From positions 170,990-234,989 of the forward strand of contig NZ_ML974133.1 of the NCBI RefSeq assembly GCF_004143485.2: a DNA stretch of 64,000 nucleotides. The letters are read 5' to 3'. Every line of letters starts with the position of its first letter. The first letter of the stretch is position 1. A program made the translations under genes and the position numbers. The notes beneath the pieces are model-generated. The model was given only the letters and a program-made list of their open reading frames with translations, had not been told where the DNA came from and ran no database searches. Source of the stretch: Halorussus amylolyticus. Its GTDB lineage: Archaea; Halobacteriota; Halobacteria; Halobacteriales; Haladaptataceae. Shown here one piece after another: positions 26,452 through 35,438 of this stretch.

Positions 26452-27545
26452 TTCGGGGGGCGTCCCCGAATGCGGTCGCTCGGGCAGTCGAGGATGGGGA
26501 CCCGTTTTCAGGAACCCGAGGATTCGCCGGGAAGCTTCCGGACGGCAGACTCGTCCGCGACGTGCTCGGTCGCCAGCCGATTTTCGTAGGCGAGAACGGA
26601 GCGTGGGACTTCTCGCCAAACGGCCTCTCGGACCCCGAACCACTCTCAGCAGGGTGCGTTCGCGCGGCGGACGGGTCAGCAGGCGGGGTCGAACGAATCT
26701 TCTCGCTCCCCGACCCGGAGCCGATTTCGGACCGCCAGCGCGCCGTCGCCGACCTCCGGGAGGCGCTCGGCGCGAGCCTCGGCGGCGTTCCGACCGACGG
26801 TCTCGCGGTCGCGTTCTCGGGCGGCGTCGATTCCGCACTCGTGGCGAGCGCCTTCGACGCGCCGCTCTACGTCGTGGGCTTTCCCGAGAGCCACGACGTG
26901 GCCGCGGCCCGGAGAGCCGCCCGACTGATGGACCGCAAATCCGACCTCCGGGTCGTGGAACTCGACGTGTCCGACGTGGAGCGCGCGGTCCCCGAGGTCG
27001 CGCGAGCGTCGAATCGAACGAACGCGATGGACGTGGGAATCGCGCTCCCGCTCTATCTCGCGGCCGAACGAGCAGCGAGCGACGGCTTCGACCGTCTCGC
27101 CGTCGGACAGGGCGCGGACGAACTGTTCGGGGGCTACGCGAAGGTCGCCCGCGCGCCCGAGGACCCCCGCGTCGCGGCCGAGACCGTTCGCGGGGCCGCC
27201 CGCGAGGTGATTCGCAGTCTGCCCGACCAACTCGAACGAGACGTGCTGGCGCTTCGCTCGGCGGGCGTCGAACCGGTCGCGCCGTTACTCGACGACCGAG
27301 TGATTCGCGCGGCGCTGGAACTGCCGGGCGACCTGCTGGTCGATTCTCGGGGCGAGCGCAAGAAGGCGCTCCGACTCGCGGCCCGCGAGTTCGTCCCCGA
27401 CCGGGTGGCGTTCCGCGAGAAGAAGGCGGTCCAGTACGGGAGTCTGGTGGCTCGGGAGTTGGACCGACTCGCGCGACAGGCCGGGTTCAAGCGCCGGATG
27501 GACGACCACGTCTCGCAGTACGTCGCCTCGCGGGTCGAAGAGTAG
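26448..27545 (+). CDS. asparagine synthetase-like protein with PP-loop ATPase domain
   Basis: The protein is 365 residues. The C-terminal synthetase domain shows the PP-loop VAFSGGVDSALVAS and the downstream GQGADELFGGYAK, RFLL-type acceptor region VAPLLDDRVIRAALELP and REKKAVQYGS. The N-terminal 100 residues keep the outline of a class II glutaminase domain (GTRGFAGKLPDGRLVRDVLG, QPIFVG). The nucleophile Cys expected at position 2 is absent, so glutamine hydrolysis is unlikely. It is translationally coupled to the PHP gene. It may amidate or adenylate a substrate other than aspartate. Confidence 0.8.
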   Translation: MIRGASPNAVARAVEDGDPFSGTRGFAGKLPDGRLVRDVLGRQPIFVGENGAWDFSPNGLSDPEPLSAGCVRAADGSAGGVERIFSLPDPEPISDRQRAVADLREALGASLGGVPTDGLAVAFSGGVDSALVASAFDAPLYVVGFPESHDVAAARRAARLMDRKSDLRVVELDVSDVERAVPEVARASNRTNAMDVGIALPLYLAAERAASDGFDRLAVGQGADELFGGYAKVARAPEDPRVAAETVRGAAREVIRSLPDQLERDVLALRSAGVEPVAPLLDDRVIRAALELPGDLLVDSRGERKKALRLAAREFVPDRVAFREKKAVQYGSLVARELDRLARQAGFKRRMDDHVSQYVASRVEE

Positions 27546-27564
27546 GCGAGTCGGGGGACGAAAA

Positions 27565-28098
27565 TTAGCGGTCGTTCGCCAGCACGGCGAGCGCCGCGCC
27601 CACCTCCTCGTCGGCCGAGAACGAGAGGCGCTGGCGCTCGTTGCCGATGACGACCGTGACGGTCGCCGCCTTCGACGAGTCGCCGGTCGCGCTCCCCGCG
27701 ACGAGGAGCGCGACCGAGAGCGCGACGAGCGCGACCCCGTTCTGGAAGTCGTCGGCCGCGACCACCGCGCCGACGACGAGGCAGGCGCCTCCACCGCCGA
27801 GAAACAGCGTCGAGAGTTCGGGACCCTCGACTCCGGGGTCGGTCTTCACGGCCCGAATCCGGTCGTAGCCCACCGAAACAGCGTCGTCGTCGGTCGCGAA
27901 CACGAGGCGGCGGTCGGTGGCCGCACACGCGGTCGGAGAGCGAATGTCGCTCCGGTGTTCGTTCGCCCAGTGGACACCGGTGGCGTCCCACGAGAAGCGT
28001 ATCTCCTCGTCGTCGGCCAGCACGTCGGCGAACCGAGCGCGCTCGTTCGGGACCGAGGCCGACGAGTCGGCCTCGGTCCCCAACTCCCCGGTACTCAT
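27565..28098 (-). CDS. PH-like membrane-associated protein
   Basis: The protein is 177 residues. An N-terminal disordered stretch precedes a PH-like fold (FADVLADDEEIRFSWDATGV, ATDRRLVFATDDDAVSVGYDRIRAV). It is interrupted by a hydrophobic hairpin (FLGGGGACLVVGAVVAADDF and VALVALSVALLVAGSA) before the last strands return (VTVVIGNERQRLSFSADEEV). This arrangement is typical of bacterial-PH-type proteins anchored to the inner face. A perfect 15-bp hairpin at 28049-28080 codes for the disordered segment Thr-Glu-Ala-Asp-Ser-Ser. The function is unknown. Confidence 0.7.
   Translation of the reverse strand: MSTGELGTEADSSASVPNERARFADVLADDEEIRFSWDATGVHWANEHRSDIRSPTACAATDRRLVFATDDDAVSVGYDRIRAVKTDPGVEGPELSTLFLGGGGACLVVGAVVAADDFQNGVALVALSVALLVAGSATGDSSKAATVTVVIGNERQRLSFSADEEVGAALAVLANDR
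28049..28080. repeat. perfect 15-bp hairpin inside PH-like gene
   Basis: Arms 28049-28063 and 28066-28080 are perfect reverse complements (GGGACCGAGGCCGAC on the left) with a 2-nt loop. It lies in the coding region of an N-terminal low-complexity segment. Confidence 0.85.
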
Positions 28099-28192
28099 GT
28101 AATCGGCGTCGTATTCCGGATACAATTACATTTCGGATTGATAAGATGGTGCGAATATTTGAACTCTCCGGAGAGATGGTCCGCTCTCCGAG

Positions 28193-28669
28193 TCAGGCGC
28201 TCCCTCCGATTCTCTCGATGGCTTCCGCGCCGATTTGGACCACCTCGGTCGTGAACTCCTCGCCGTCCCGGAGGTCCGCGGCGGTGAACCACTCCCAGTC
28301 GTCGGCGTTCGCTTCGTCCTCTCCGGGCGACACCTCGCGGTTCGGGGCTTCGGCGAAGTAGACGAAGTCCACGTGCTGGTGGCCGACCTCGCCGTCGGGA
28401 TACACGTCGATGTCGAACAGCATCACGTGCTCGGCGGGTGGGAGTTCGCGGCCCGCCTCGACTTCGACGCCCGTCTCGGGTTCGAGCAGGGTCACGTCGA
28501 GTCCGATTTCCTCGCGGACTTCGCGGCGGGCGGTCTCACGGGGGCGCTCGTCGCGGTCCACGTGGCCGCCCGGCGGGAGCCACATGTCGAGTCCCTCGTG
28601 GTGGTGCAGCGCGAGCGCGCCGTCGTTGACGACGTAGACGGTCGCGGTGAAGTGGCGAGTGGTCTCCAT
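28193..28669 (-). CDS. Nudix hydrolase
   Basis: The protein is 158 residues. The Nudix box GGHVDRDERPRETARREVREEIGL is complete (catalytic Glu pair in REVREE). The early WLPPGGHVD and the later HVDFVYFAE are as in the MutT/NUDT-like branch. The substrate cannot be predicted. It is 56 bp from the kinase-like gene on the same strand and may be co-transcribed with it. Confidence 0.87.
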   Translation of the reverse strand: METTRHFTATVYVVNDGALALHHHEGLDMWLPPGGHVDRDERPRETARREVREEIGLDVTLLEPETGVEVEAGRELPPAEHVMLFDIDVYPDGEVGHQHVDFVYFAEAPNREVSPGEDEANADDWEWFTAADLRDGEEFTTEVVQIGAEAIERIGGSA

Positions 28670-28724
28670 GCCGGAGAGATGTCGAGGTCGGGATTTGCGA
28701 GTTGCGGTCTTGTCGCGTGGACCC

Positions 28725-29789
28725 TCACCGGTCGAGAAGCGCGCGGACGTCCGCCCTGAGACGGTCCATCACGGCCGATTCGGTTCCGTCGGGCAGGTCG
28801 AGATGCGCGAAGTCGTTCATGATGCGGACCATCGCTAACGCCTCGTAAACGGGTTCGGGTGTCGAAACCGATTCTGTGCGGCCGGGTGCCGCCGTCCGAT
28901 ACCCCGACAGCATCGCTTCGCGGACCAGCGAACGGCGGTCCGAAACGTCGGGAAGGCCCGCCAAGAAGGCCCCCGAAAAGAGGTAGGCGGCGAACTCGAA
29001 GTCGTAGGCCGCCGGCACGGCGAGCGTGTAGCCCCAATCGAGCATCGCGGTGATTTCGCCCGTTTCGGGGTCTACGAGGAGGTTGTGGAGTCCGTGGTCG
29101 TTGCGCCCCAGAACGGGGTCGAAGGGGCCGTCGAGGCGTTCGATGCCCGCTTCGAACCACCTGTTCAGGTCGGGCGTCAGGTCCGAAAACCGCGAATCGG
29201 CGTGTCGGTCGAGTTCGTGCTCGACCCGCGCCCGGAGGTACGTCGGCCAGTCCTCGTGCGGTTCGCCGACCGTTAGGTTCGCCGGGTCGCCCTCGGGTCG
29301 CCCGCTGGTGAGGTCGGGACCGCAGTGGCGGACGTGTCCGAACTGCTCCACCGCCGGAACCGAGTGGAGTTCGGCCAAGTACCGACCCGTCTCTCGGGCG
29401 AGTCGGCGGAGGGCATCGTCTTCGAATCGGCCGACGCGTTCGTAGGCGACTTCCTCGCCGGGGAGCGCACTCATCAGATAGAGAGGTGTCGGGAGCGTCT
29501 CGTGGCCGTCGGTGACGGCGACCACTTCCGGAACCGGAATCGACGTATGACCGCGGAGAACCGCCTGAATCCGGGCTTCGGTTGGAACGGCCCAATCACG
29601 GCCGTCGGGCGAGGCTTTCAGGTACAACTCTCTCGTCGCGTCGTCGGCAACGACCACGAGGTGGTAGACAGAACAGAAGCCCCGTTCGGCCGGAGTCGCC
29701 TCCCGAAGTTCCCACGCCGGGTCGGCTAACCGGACGACGTCCCGGAGGGTCGAGTCCGGAATCTCACGCGCCGCTGGAATCTCGTCCAT
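28725..29789 (-). CDS. aminoglycoside phosphotransferase-family kinase (APH/choline kinase fold)
   Basis: The protein is 354 residues. The catalytic loop appears as GRNDHGLHNLLVD (Asp-His-x-x-x-His-Asn), and the metal-binding Asp is in AMLDWGYTLAVPAAYDFEFA, both hallmark features of the fold. The nucleotide-binding N lobe contains RELYLKASPDGRD. The usual HGD triad reads NDH here, a small departure. In haloarchaea the natural substrate is unknown; antibiotic resistance should not be assumed. ATG 29789 is chosen since earlier in-frame codons are charged and lack homology. Confidence 0.85.
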   Translation of the reverse strand: MDEIPAAREIPDSTLRDVVRLADPAWELREATPAERGFCSVYHLVVVADDATRELYLKASPDGRDWAVPTEARIQAVLRGHTSIPVPEVVAVTDGHETLPTPLYLMSALPGEEVAYERVGRFEDDALRRLARETGRYLAELHSVPAVEQFGHVRHCGPDLTSGRPEGDPANLTVGEPHEDWPTYLRARVEHELDRHADSRFSDLTPDLNRWFEAGIERLDGPFDPVLGRNDHGLHNLLVDPETGEITAMLDWGYTLAVPAAYDFEFAAYLFSGAFLAGLPDVSDRRSLVREAMLSGYRTAAPGRTESVSTPEPVYEALAMVRIMNDFAHLDLPDGTESAVMDRLRADVRALLDR

Positions 29790-29909
29790 AGTTCGGGTAG
29801 CGAGTCGGCGATGAGAATCCTTTCGGTGGTGTGGGTCTGACTCGCGCACCTACGCGGTAGTGTGGGCTTGGCTCGCGCACCGACGGTCGGGCCGAGTGAA
29901 ACGAAAAAA

Positions 29910-30872
29910 TCAGGGTGCGAGCGCGTCCTCTTTCGCTTCCAACAGTTCGTGGTAGCGGTTTCGGATGGTGACCTCGCTGATGTCCGAGACCTCGCTGACC
30001 TCGCTCTGAGTCACCTTCTCGTTGCTGAGGAGCGCGGCGGCGTAGACGGCCGCGGCCGCGAGTCCCACGGGCGACTTCCCGCTGTGGATGCCCTTCTCGG
30101 TCGCGGTGTCGAGCAGGTCGCGGGCGCGGCGTTCCACTTCCTCGCTCACGCCGAGGTCCGAGACGAACCGCGGGACGTAGCTCTTGGGGTCCGCGGGCCG
30201 AATTTCGAGGCCGAGTTCCCGGACGACGTACCGGTAGGTCCGGGCGATTTCGTCCTTCTCGACCCGCGAGACGTTGCTGATTTCGTCCAAACTCCGCGGG
30301 GTTCCGGCCTGTCGGGCGGCGGCGTAGAGCGCGCTGGTGGCGACGCCCTCGATGGACCGGCCCGGCAGGAGGTCCTCGTCGAGTGCCCGGCGATAGATGA
30401 CTGAGGCGGTCTCTCTGACGTTGGTCGGCAGGCCGAGCGCCGAGGCCATCCGGTCGATTTCGCCGAGCGCCTGCTTGAGGTTGCGTTCCTTGCTGTCGCG
30501 GGTGCGGAAGCGCTCGTTCCACTTGCGGAGTCGCTGCATCTTCTCGCGCTGGCGCGACCCGAGAGAGTTCCCGTACGCGTCCTTGTCCTGCCAGCCGATG
30601 TTGGTCGAGAGACCCTTGTCGTGCATCGTGTTCGTGGTCGGTGCGCCCACGCGACTCTTCTCGTCCTTCTCGGCGGCGTCGAACGCGCGCCACTCCGGCC
30701 CGCGGTCGATTTGGCCTTCGTCCACGACCAGTCCGCACTCCGAGCAAACGGTTTCCCCGCGCTCCTCGTCCGCGACGAGATTGCCCCCGCACTCCGGGCA
30801 GTGGTGTTCCTCTCGTTCCTCCTCGGCGGTCGTTCGTTCGTCGGTTCGGTTTCGGGTTCGTGTATCAGTCAT
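29910..30872 (-). CDS. tfb: transcription initiation factor IIB
   Basis: The protein is 320 residues. An N-terminal zinc ribbon (HCPECGGNLV and TVCSECGLVVDEG), the B-finger/linker (EWRAFDAAEKDEKSRVGAPTT), and two cyclin-like repeats (about 115-210 and 215-310) with the typical IEGVATSALYAAARQAGTPR and PVGLAAAAVYAAALLSNEK are present. It bridges TBP-bound TATA boxes and RNA polymerase. Haloarchaea have many TFB paralogues; this one has a canonical length. A TATA box at 30938-30946 predicts a leader of about 40 nt, unlike most genes here. It is divergent from gatCA. Confidence 0.96.
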   Translation of the reverse strand: MTDTRTRNRTDERTTAEEEREEHHCPECGGNLVADEERGETVCSECGLVVDEGQIDRGPEWRAFDAAEKDEKSRVGAPTTNTMHDKGLSTNIGWQDKDAYGNSLGSRQREKMQRLRKWNERFRTRDSKERNLKQALGEIDRMASALGLPTNVRETASVIYRRALDEDLLPGRSIEGVATSALYAAARQAGTPRSLDEISNVSRVEKDEIARTYRYVVRELGLEIRPADPKSYVPRFVSDLGVSEEVERRARDLLDTATEKGIHSGKSPVGLAAAAVYAAALLSNEKVTQSEVSEVSDISEVTIRNRYHELLEAKEDALAP

Positions 30873-30937
30873 GGTCGGGTCTATGGAGAGATAGCGACGG
30901 GTAGACGGGACGGTGGACCGGGAGACAGAAGACAACG

Positions 30938-30946
30938 ATTTATACT
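30938..30946 (-). promoter_or_regulatory. TATA box of tfb
   Basis: The minus strand reads AGTATAAAT about 70 bp upstream of the ATG at 30872, so the transcript should carry a leader of roughly 40 nt. A leader on a general transcription factor mRNA would allow translational control. Confidence 0.5.
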
Positions 30947-31141
30947 GGCCCAACGTACTTAACTGCTCCGGCGTTCCGAGAGCGATACGAGTCGGTATAC
31001 CGCAATTTCGCACGGTCGAAACTACCGTAAACTGTACCTAACGGTTGTGCACTTTCAGCGCAATTTTCTGCGCCTTTAATACGGGCGTCCGAAAGGTCCA
31101 GTATCGAAACCCTTACCGCCGGTCCAACGACACCTACGAGT

Positions 31142-31420
31142 ATGAGCGAAACGTCGCCCGACCCCGAGGAGGTCCGGCACGTCGCTCGCCTCGCGCGCGT
31201 CGGTCTCGACGACGACGAGGTCGAGCGATTCACCGACCAGTTCGCCGACATCCTCGACTACTTCGAGACCTTAGACGAGGTGCCCGAAATCGAACGCGAG
31301 ACCGACCTCGCGAACGTGATGCGCCCCGACGAGGAGCGCGAGTGTCTGAGCCAAGACGAGGCGCTGGCGAACGCATCCGAAACCGAAGACGGCTACTTCA
31401 AGGGGCCGAACGTCTCGTAA
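31142..31420 (+). CDS. gatC: Asp-tRNA(Asn)/Glu-tRNA(Gln) amidotransferase subunit C
   Basis: The protein is 92 residues, normal for GatC. VRHVARLARVGLDDDEVERFTDQFADILDYFETLDEV is the family core, and LANVMRPDEERECLSQDEALANA the second conserved block. It stabilises the GatA-GatB complex that makes Gln-tRNA or Asn-tRNA by transamidation. It is followed after 2 bp by gatA; gatB is elsewhere, as is usual in haloarchaea. The TATA region is in the AT-richer tfb-gatC divergent spacer. Confidence 0.95.
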   Translation: MSETSPDPEEVRHVARLARVGLDDDEVERFTDQFADILDYFETLDEVPEIERETDLANVMRPDEERECLSQDEALANASETEDGYFKGPNVS

Positions 31421-31422
31421 CC

Positions 31423-32706
31423 ATGAGCGCGGACTACAACATCTTCGTCACCGAGGAGACCATCGAGGGCGAGTCGGACGGCCCCCTCGCGAACAAGACC
31501 GTCGCAGTCAAGGACAACATCAGCACCGAGGGCGTCCGGACGACCTGCGGGTCGGAGATGCTCGACGAGTACGTCCCGCCCTACGACGCGACCGTCGTCG
31601 AGAACCTCAAGGCGGCGGGCGCGACCATCGTCGGCAAGGCCAACATGGACGAGTTCGGCATGGGTTCGACCACCGAAACGTCGGCGTTCGGCCCGGTCGA
31701 GAACCCCGTCGCGCCCGGCCGCGTCCCCGGCGGGTCGTCGGGCGGGAGCGCGGCCGCGGTCGCAGCGGGCGAGGCCGACCTCGCGCTCGGAACCGACACC
31801 GGCGGGTCGGTCCGCAACCCCGCCGCGTTCTGCGGCGTCGTCGGCATCAAGCCGACCTACGGACTGGTCTCCCGATACGGTCTCGTGGCGTACGCGAACA
31901 GCCTCGAACAAATCGGCCCGCTCGCGCCCACGGTCGAGGAGGCCGCCGAACTCTTAGACGTTATCAGCGGCCCCGACGAGTACGACGCGACGACTCGGGA
32001 GGCGGGCGCAGACAGCGACTACGCGAGCGCCGCGACCGGCGACGTGGACGGACTCACCGTCGGCGTCCCGACCGAACTGGTCGAGGGCGCGGACGAGGGC
32101 GTCCGCGAGCGCTTCGAGGAGACGCTCGACGACCTCCGCGCACAGGGTGCGACCGTCGAGGAAGTGTCGCTCCCCTCGGTCGAACACGCGGTCGAAGCCT
32201 ACTACGTCATCGCGATGTCGGAAGCCTCATCGAATCTCGCGCGATTCGACGGCGTGCGGTTCGGCCAGTCGGGCGGTTTCGAGGGCAATTGGAACGAATC
32301 CTTCAGCGAATCGCGCGAGGCGTTCGGCGAGGAGGTCAAGCGCCGCATCCTGCTCGGTACCTACGCGCTCTCTGCGGGCTATCACGACAAGTACTACAAG
32401 CGGGCACAGGACGCCAGAGCGTGGGTCAAGCAGGACTTCGACGAGACGTTCGCGGACGTGGACGTGGTGGCGAGTCCGACCATGCCCACGCCGCCGTTCG
32501 AGGCGGGCGAGAGTCTCGATGACCCGCTCCAGATGTACCTCGCGGACGCGAACACTGTCCCGGTGAATCTGGCCGATTTGCCCGCGATTTCGGTCCCGGC
32601 CGGGACGGTGGACGACGGGCTTCCCGTGGGGGTCCAGTTCGTCGGTCCCGCGTTCGGCGAGGAGTCGATTATCCGGGTGGGAAGCGCAGTCGAGGAAACC
32701 GCATAG
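31423..32706 (+). CDS. gatA: Asp-tRNA(Asn)/Glu-tRNA(Gln) amidotransferase subunit A
   Basis: The protein is 427 residues, slightly shorter than bacterial GatA (about 480) but typical of haloarchaea. The amidase triad is visible: Lys in TVAVKDNI, Ser in TDTGGSVRNPA, and the cis-Ser in GGSSGGSAAAVAAG. It releases ammonia from glutamine for GatB. It starts two bases after the gatC stop. The C-terminal NLADLPAISVPAG is the usual amidase signature. No sign of truncation. Confidence 0.96.
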   Translation: MSADYNIFVTEETIEGESDGPLANKTVAVKDNISTEGVRTTCGSEMLDEYVPPYDATVVENLKAAGATIVGKANMDEFGMGSTTETSAFGPVENPVAPGRVPGGSSGGSAAAVAAGEADLALGTDTGGSVRNPAAFCGVVGIKPTYGLVSRYGLVAYANSLEQIGPLAPTVEEAAELLDVISGPDEYDATTREAGADSDYASAATGDVDGLTVGVPTELVEGADEGVRERFEETLDDLRAQGATVEEVSLPSVEHAVEAYYVIAMSEASSNLARFDGVRFGQSGGFEGNWNESFSESREAFGEEVKRRILLGTYALSAGYHDKYYKRAQDARAWVKQDFDETFADVDVVASPTMPTPPFEAGESLDDPLQMYLADANTVPVNLADLPAISVPAGTVDDGLPVGVQFVGPAFGEESIIRVGSAVEETA

Positions 32707-32928
32707 GTTCGAGAGAGTTGTGAAAACGCGCATACACGAAACGGCGGTTACCAAGCGGTAATCACCGAACCTAAAATGGAATAAATGGACGATTCGTTTC
32801 CCGAAGTTTGACAAGCTGACGATATTTTGTTTTTAAATCAAAATGTTTATTTTATATATTGATACATTCTCCGTCCGCAAGATATTCTCGGCCAGTATCC
32901 TTAACTACGATAATTCACAGTGTGATAT
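32707..32928. other. very AT-rich spacer before the chemotaxis transducer
   Basis: The 222 bp contain the most AT-rich run of the neighbourhood (about 32820-32875, with GTTTTTAAATC and TTATTTTATATATTG). CTTAAC at 32900-32905 is the TATA box for the transducer gene at about -27. No gene is seen. Confidence 0.5.
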
Positions 32929-33873
32929 ATGACACAACAGAATTTCGACACCGCAGAACCATCCGAAGAGGCCGTTGCGATAGACGACGAAACCGAGGAG
33001 ATGCTCGAAGAGAGCGACCACAGCGACGAAGAGCTAAACGAAATCAAAGATTCGCTTCAGGAACTCCACGGGTCGTCCCAGGAAATCGCGGGGAGCGCCG
33101 AGGAGATAACCACGCTCGCCGACGAGCAATCCAGCGGGATGCGAACCGTCAGCGAGGAAGTCTCGGACCTGAGCGCGGCGGTCGAGGAAGTCGCGTCGTC
33201 GTCCGAGGAGGTCTCGGCCGCCGGGAAACAGGCGCGTCGGCGCGCGAAAGACGGTCTCGACTCGGCCGAGGACGTGCGGGGCGCGATGGAGAACATCGAC
33301 GACGCCGCCGAGAGCGTCGCCGAGGACGTTCGGACCATCAAACGGGGCGTCGAGGAGATAGAGACCATCACCGACGTCATCAACAACATCGCCGACCAGA
33401 CGAACCTCCTCGCGCTCAACGCCTCCATCGAGGCCGCCCGCGCGGGCGACGCCGGAAACGGGTTCGCGGTCGTCGCCGAGGAAATCAAGAGCCTCGCCGA
33501 GGAGTCCCAGTCCCAAGCGGGCGACATCGAGGAGACGGTCGAGCGGATTCAGGACGACGCCGAGAGCGCGGTCGAGAGCCTCGAAACCAACGGCGAGGAA
33601 ATCGACCACGGCATCGAACAGGTCGAGGACGCGATGGACAGCCTCGGCGAGATTCACGACGCCGTCGAGGAGGTCACGCTCGGCATCGAGGAGGTCGCGG
33701 AAGCGACCGACGAGCAGGCCGCCAGTGCGGAGGAAGTCGCCGCGATGGTGGACCAGACCGCCGCCAACGCCCAAGAGATAAGCGACGAGACCGAGGGCAT
33801 CGCCTCCTCGCTCGAAGAGCAGACCGCGGTGGTACGGAATATTACGGAGTCGGTCGAAGAGTTTTCGAAGTAA
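32929..33873 (+). CDS. soluble methyl-accepting chemotaxis transducer
   Basis: The protein is 314 residues without any membrane segment or known sensory domain. From about residue 45 it is one continuous MCP coiled coil. The hairpin tip that contacts CheA and CheW reads [20 protein letters not shown] followed by [16 protein letters not shown]. Methylation-type Glu pairs flank it. The first 40 residues are short and acidic and hold no ligand-binding domain, so the input is unknown. It may act with another sensor or with the nearby HTH regulator. A TATA box lies at -27. Confidence 0.9.
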   Translation: MTQQNFDTAEPSEEAVAIDDETEEMLEESDHSDEELNEIKDSLQELHGSSQEIAGSAEEITTLADEQSSGMRTVSEEVSDLSAAVEEVASSSEEVSAAGKQARRRAKDGLDSAEDVRGAMENIDDAAESVAEDVRTIKRGVEEIETITDVINNIADQTNLLALNASIEAARAGDAGNGFAVVAEEIKSLAEESQSQAGDIEETVERIQDDAESAVESLETNGEEIDHGIEQVEDAMDSLGEIHDAVEEVTLGIEEVAEATDEQAASAEEVAAMVDQTAANAQEISDETEGIASSLEEQTAVVRNITESVEEFSK

Positions 33874-33935
33874 AGAGTGGGCGACTGAACTCGGTTGTCT
33901 CGCCCGTCGAGTCTCGTTCCCCGTCGAGGTGCGGA

Positions 33936-34280
33936 TTACTCGCTGTACGCCAGATTCATAATCCACTGCGAGAAGGCGTCGCTCTCGGCGTCGATTTCCT
34001 CCTCGCCGATGAACGGCGAGAGCATGTCCCCGGCCATCAGTAGCGAGAAGTCGAGGTCGCGGGCCGCGGGCGTGATGAGGTAGGTGTTGTGACCGTTGTA
34101 AACTGTGTCCTCGCGCTGGACGAGTCCCATCTCGTCGAGCGACTCCACGATTCGGCTTCCCTTCCGGGAATCGACGCCGAGTTCCTTCCAGAAGTCGCTC
34201 TGGTGGATGCCGCCGGACTCCCGGACGAGTTCGAGACCCGCGCGCTCCTCCTCGGTGAGGTCGTCCTCGGATACTGCCAT
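33936..34280 (-). CDS. winged-helix transcriptional regulator (Lrp/MarR-like)
   Basis: The protein is 114 residues. The segment TEEERAGLELVRESGGIHQSDFWKELGVDSRKGSRIVESLDEMGL is a winged HTH in which HQSDFWKELG and RKGSRIVESLDEMGL are the turn and recognition helix. YLITPAARDLDFSLLMAGDM follows as a likely dimerisation tail. A TATA box (TTTAAA, 34305-34310) is correctly placed for a leaderless start at 34280. Small haloarchaeal regulators of this kind are common; the target is unknown. Confidence 0.8.
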   Translation of the reverse strand: MAVSEDDLTEEERAGLELVRESGGIHQSDFWKELGVDSRKGSRIVESLDEMGLVQREDTVYNGHNTYLITPAARDLDFSLLMAGDMLSPFIGEEEIDAESDAFSQWIMNLAYSE

Positions 34281-34304
34281 ACCCGAAGTACGCACCCCGA
34301 GCGG

Positions 34305-34310
34305 TTTAAA
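34305..34310 (-). promoter_or_regulatory. TATA box of the winged-helix regulator gene
   Basis: The minus strand reads TTTAAA, 25-30 bp upstream of the ATG at 34280. It overlaps the stop-codon end of the NRDE gene (34306), so the two minus-strand genes have at least partly separate transcripts. Confidence 0.6.
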
Positions 34311-35088
34311 TGTGACCGTCGCCGGTCGCCACCGCCTCGTACTCGGTCTCGCAGGGCGGGCCGTCGGCGAACCAGTATCGACCTCGACCCGTTGCATCGA
34401 TGGCGACCAGCGACGACGACCGGGTTCCGTATCCGTCGCCGTGGACGCACGCGCCGAGGTCGTGGTCGCGCAGGACCGACTTCGCGCGGTCGAACCACGC
34501 GTCGTCGTCGGAGTCACCCGTTTCCGGGTCGGGAGAAATCGCTTCGCGAATGCGGACGGCCTTCGGCGCGGCGTCGTCGTAGCCGTCGTTCACCACGACG
34601 TGGACGCCGGGGTCGAAGTGGGTCGCCCGGAGGACGCCGTCCCACTCCAGCAGGGTCGCGTCGTCGGCGTCGGCGACGACGAGGTTGAAACCGTCGTACT
34701 CGCGGGCCGCGAGTTCGTTCCGGACGAGCGCCAGCGCGTCCCGCGCCGACCGCTCGCGAAGCGCGTCTCGTACGAGCAGGCCGCGCGAGCGGTCGGCGTC
34801 GAATCCGGAACCGTCGGTGTCCTCGCTGCGGTCGTCGCGGTTCTCGCCGTGATTGTCACGGTCCTCGCTCGACTCGCGCCGCCGATTCGTGATGGCGACG
34901 AACACTCCGGCGTCGTTGTAGCCTATCCACGTTCCTCCGGCCTCCTCGTCCCGTGGGGCGACGACTCGGGGACTCTCGTCGAGGACGCCGGGTGGGCGCG
35001 AGGGGCGACCGAGCGCCTCGTCGCGGTTCGCGGCGGCGGCTATCGGCGTTTCGTCGAACACCTGCCACGCGAATACGAGCGTGCACAC
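34306..35088 (-). CDS. NRDE family protein (TANGO2 homologue)
   Basis: The protein is 260 residues. The family name motif is visible near the N terminus in AAANRDEALGRPSRPP, after a Cys at position 2 that is the expected Ntn-type position. GGTWIGYNDAGVFVAITNR is the second conserved block. Eukaryotic TANGO2 is linked to heme and lipid homeostasis, but the reaction is undefined. The end overlaps the promoter of the regulator gene downstream. A charged insert rich in Asp/Arg (about 75-105) is not typical. Confidence 0.85.
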   Translation of the reverse strand: MCTLVFAWQVFDETPIAAAANRDEALGRPSRPPGVLDESPRVVAPRDEEAGGTWIGYNDAGVFVAITNRRRESSEDRDNHGENRDDRSEDTDGSGFDADRSRGLLVRDALRERSARDALALVRNELAAREYDGFNLVVADADDATLLEWDGVLRATHFDPGVHVVVNDGYDDAAPKAVRIREAISPDPETGDSDDDAWFDRAKSVLRDHDLGACVHGDGYGTRSSSLVAIDATGRGRYWFADGPPCETEYEAVATGDGHI

Positions 35089-35190
35089 GGTGAGGTGTAG
35101 GGACCTATCGGGCTAAAAAGTCGCGGCTCGCGTGACTTCGGAGCGCGTTCGAACTCGGTCGGCAGCTATTCTGTGGCAGACAGCGCGAAG

Positions 35191-35437
35191 TTAGCTACTT
35201 CCGGTGCTGTTCCAAGGCAAACGGTACGCAGGTAGCTCTCCCGGTGCTGTTCTGAAGGAAACAGTACGTAGGTAGCTATTCCCGGTACATATGAAACCGC
35301 ACCGCACAGCACCGCCACCGCCCCGCGCCCCCGTGCCTCCCCGCGTGCGTCTGCGCTCGCATGGCGAGCGCAGACGCGGCGCGTCCCGTGGTCGGTGAAG
35401 ATTCACGAGATGGTGGTCGGCGAAAATCCGCGAAATT
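35191..35437 (+). repeat. dispersed repeat element C (head 1, tail 1) with tandem arrays at both ends
   Basis: Two 40-bp units (35191-35230 and 35231-35270, the second starting GGTAGCTCTCCCGGTGCTGT) lead into the head GGTAGCTATTCCCGGTACAT and the core AACCGCACCGCACAGCACCG, CCCGTGCCTCCCCGCG. A perfect hairpin follows (arms 35347-35360 and 35364-35377, loop ATG), then the tail GGCGCGTCCC. Two 25-bp units (35388-35412, 35413-35437) close it, ending one base before the menE stop codon. Same architecture as element A, but with another hairpin sequence. Confidence 0.87.
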
Positions 35438-35438
35438 C

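Noticed and set aside
28725..29789. Aminoglycoside resistance gene
   Set aside because: Only the fold is shared. The catalytic triad differs slightly and haloarchaea carry such kinases as ordinary genes; no resistance function can be claimed.
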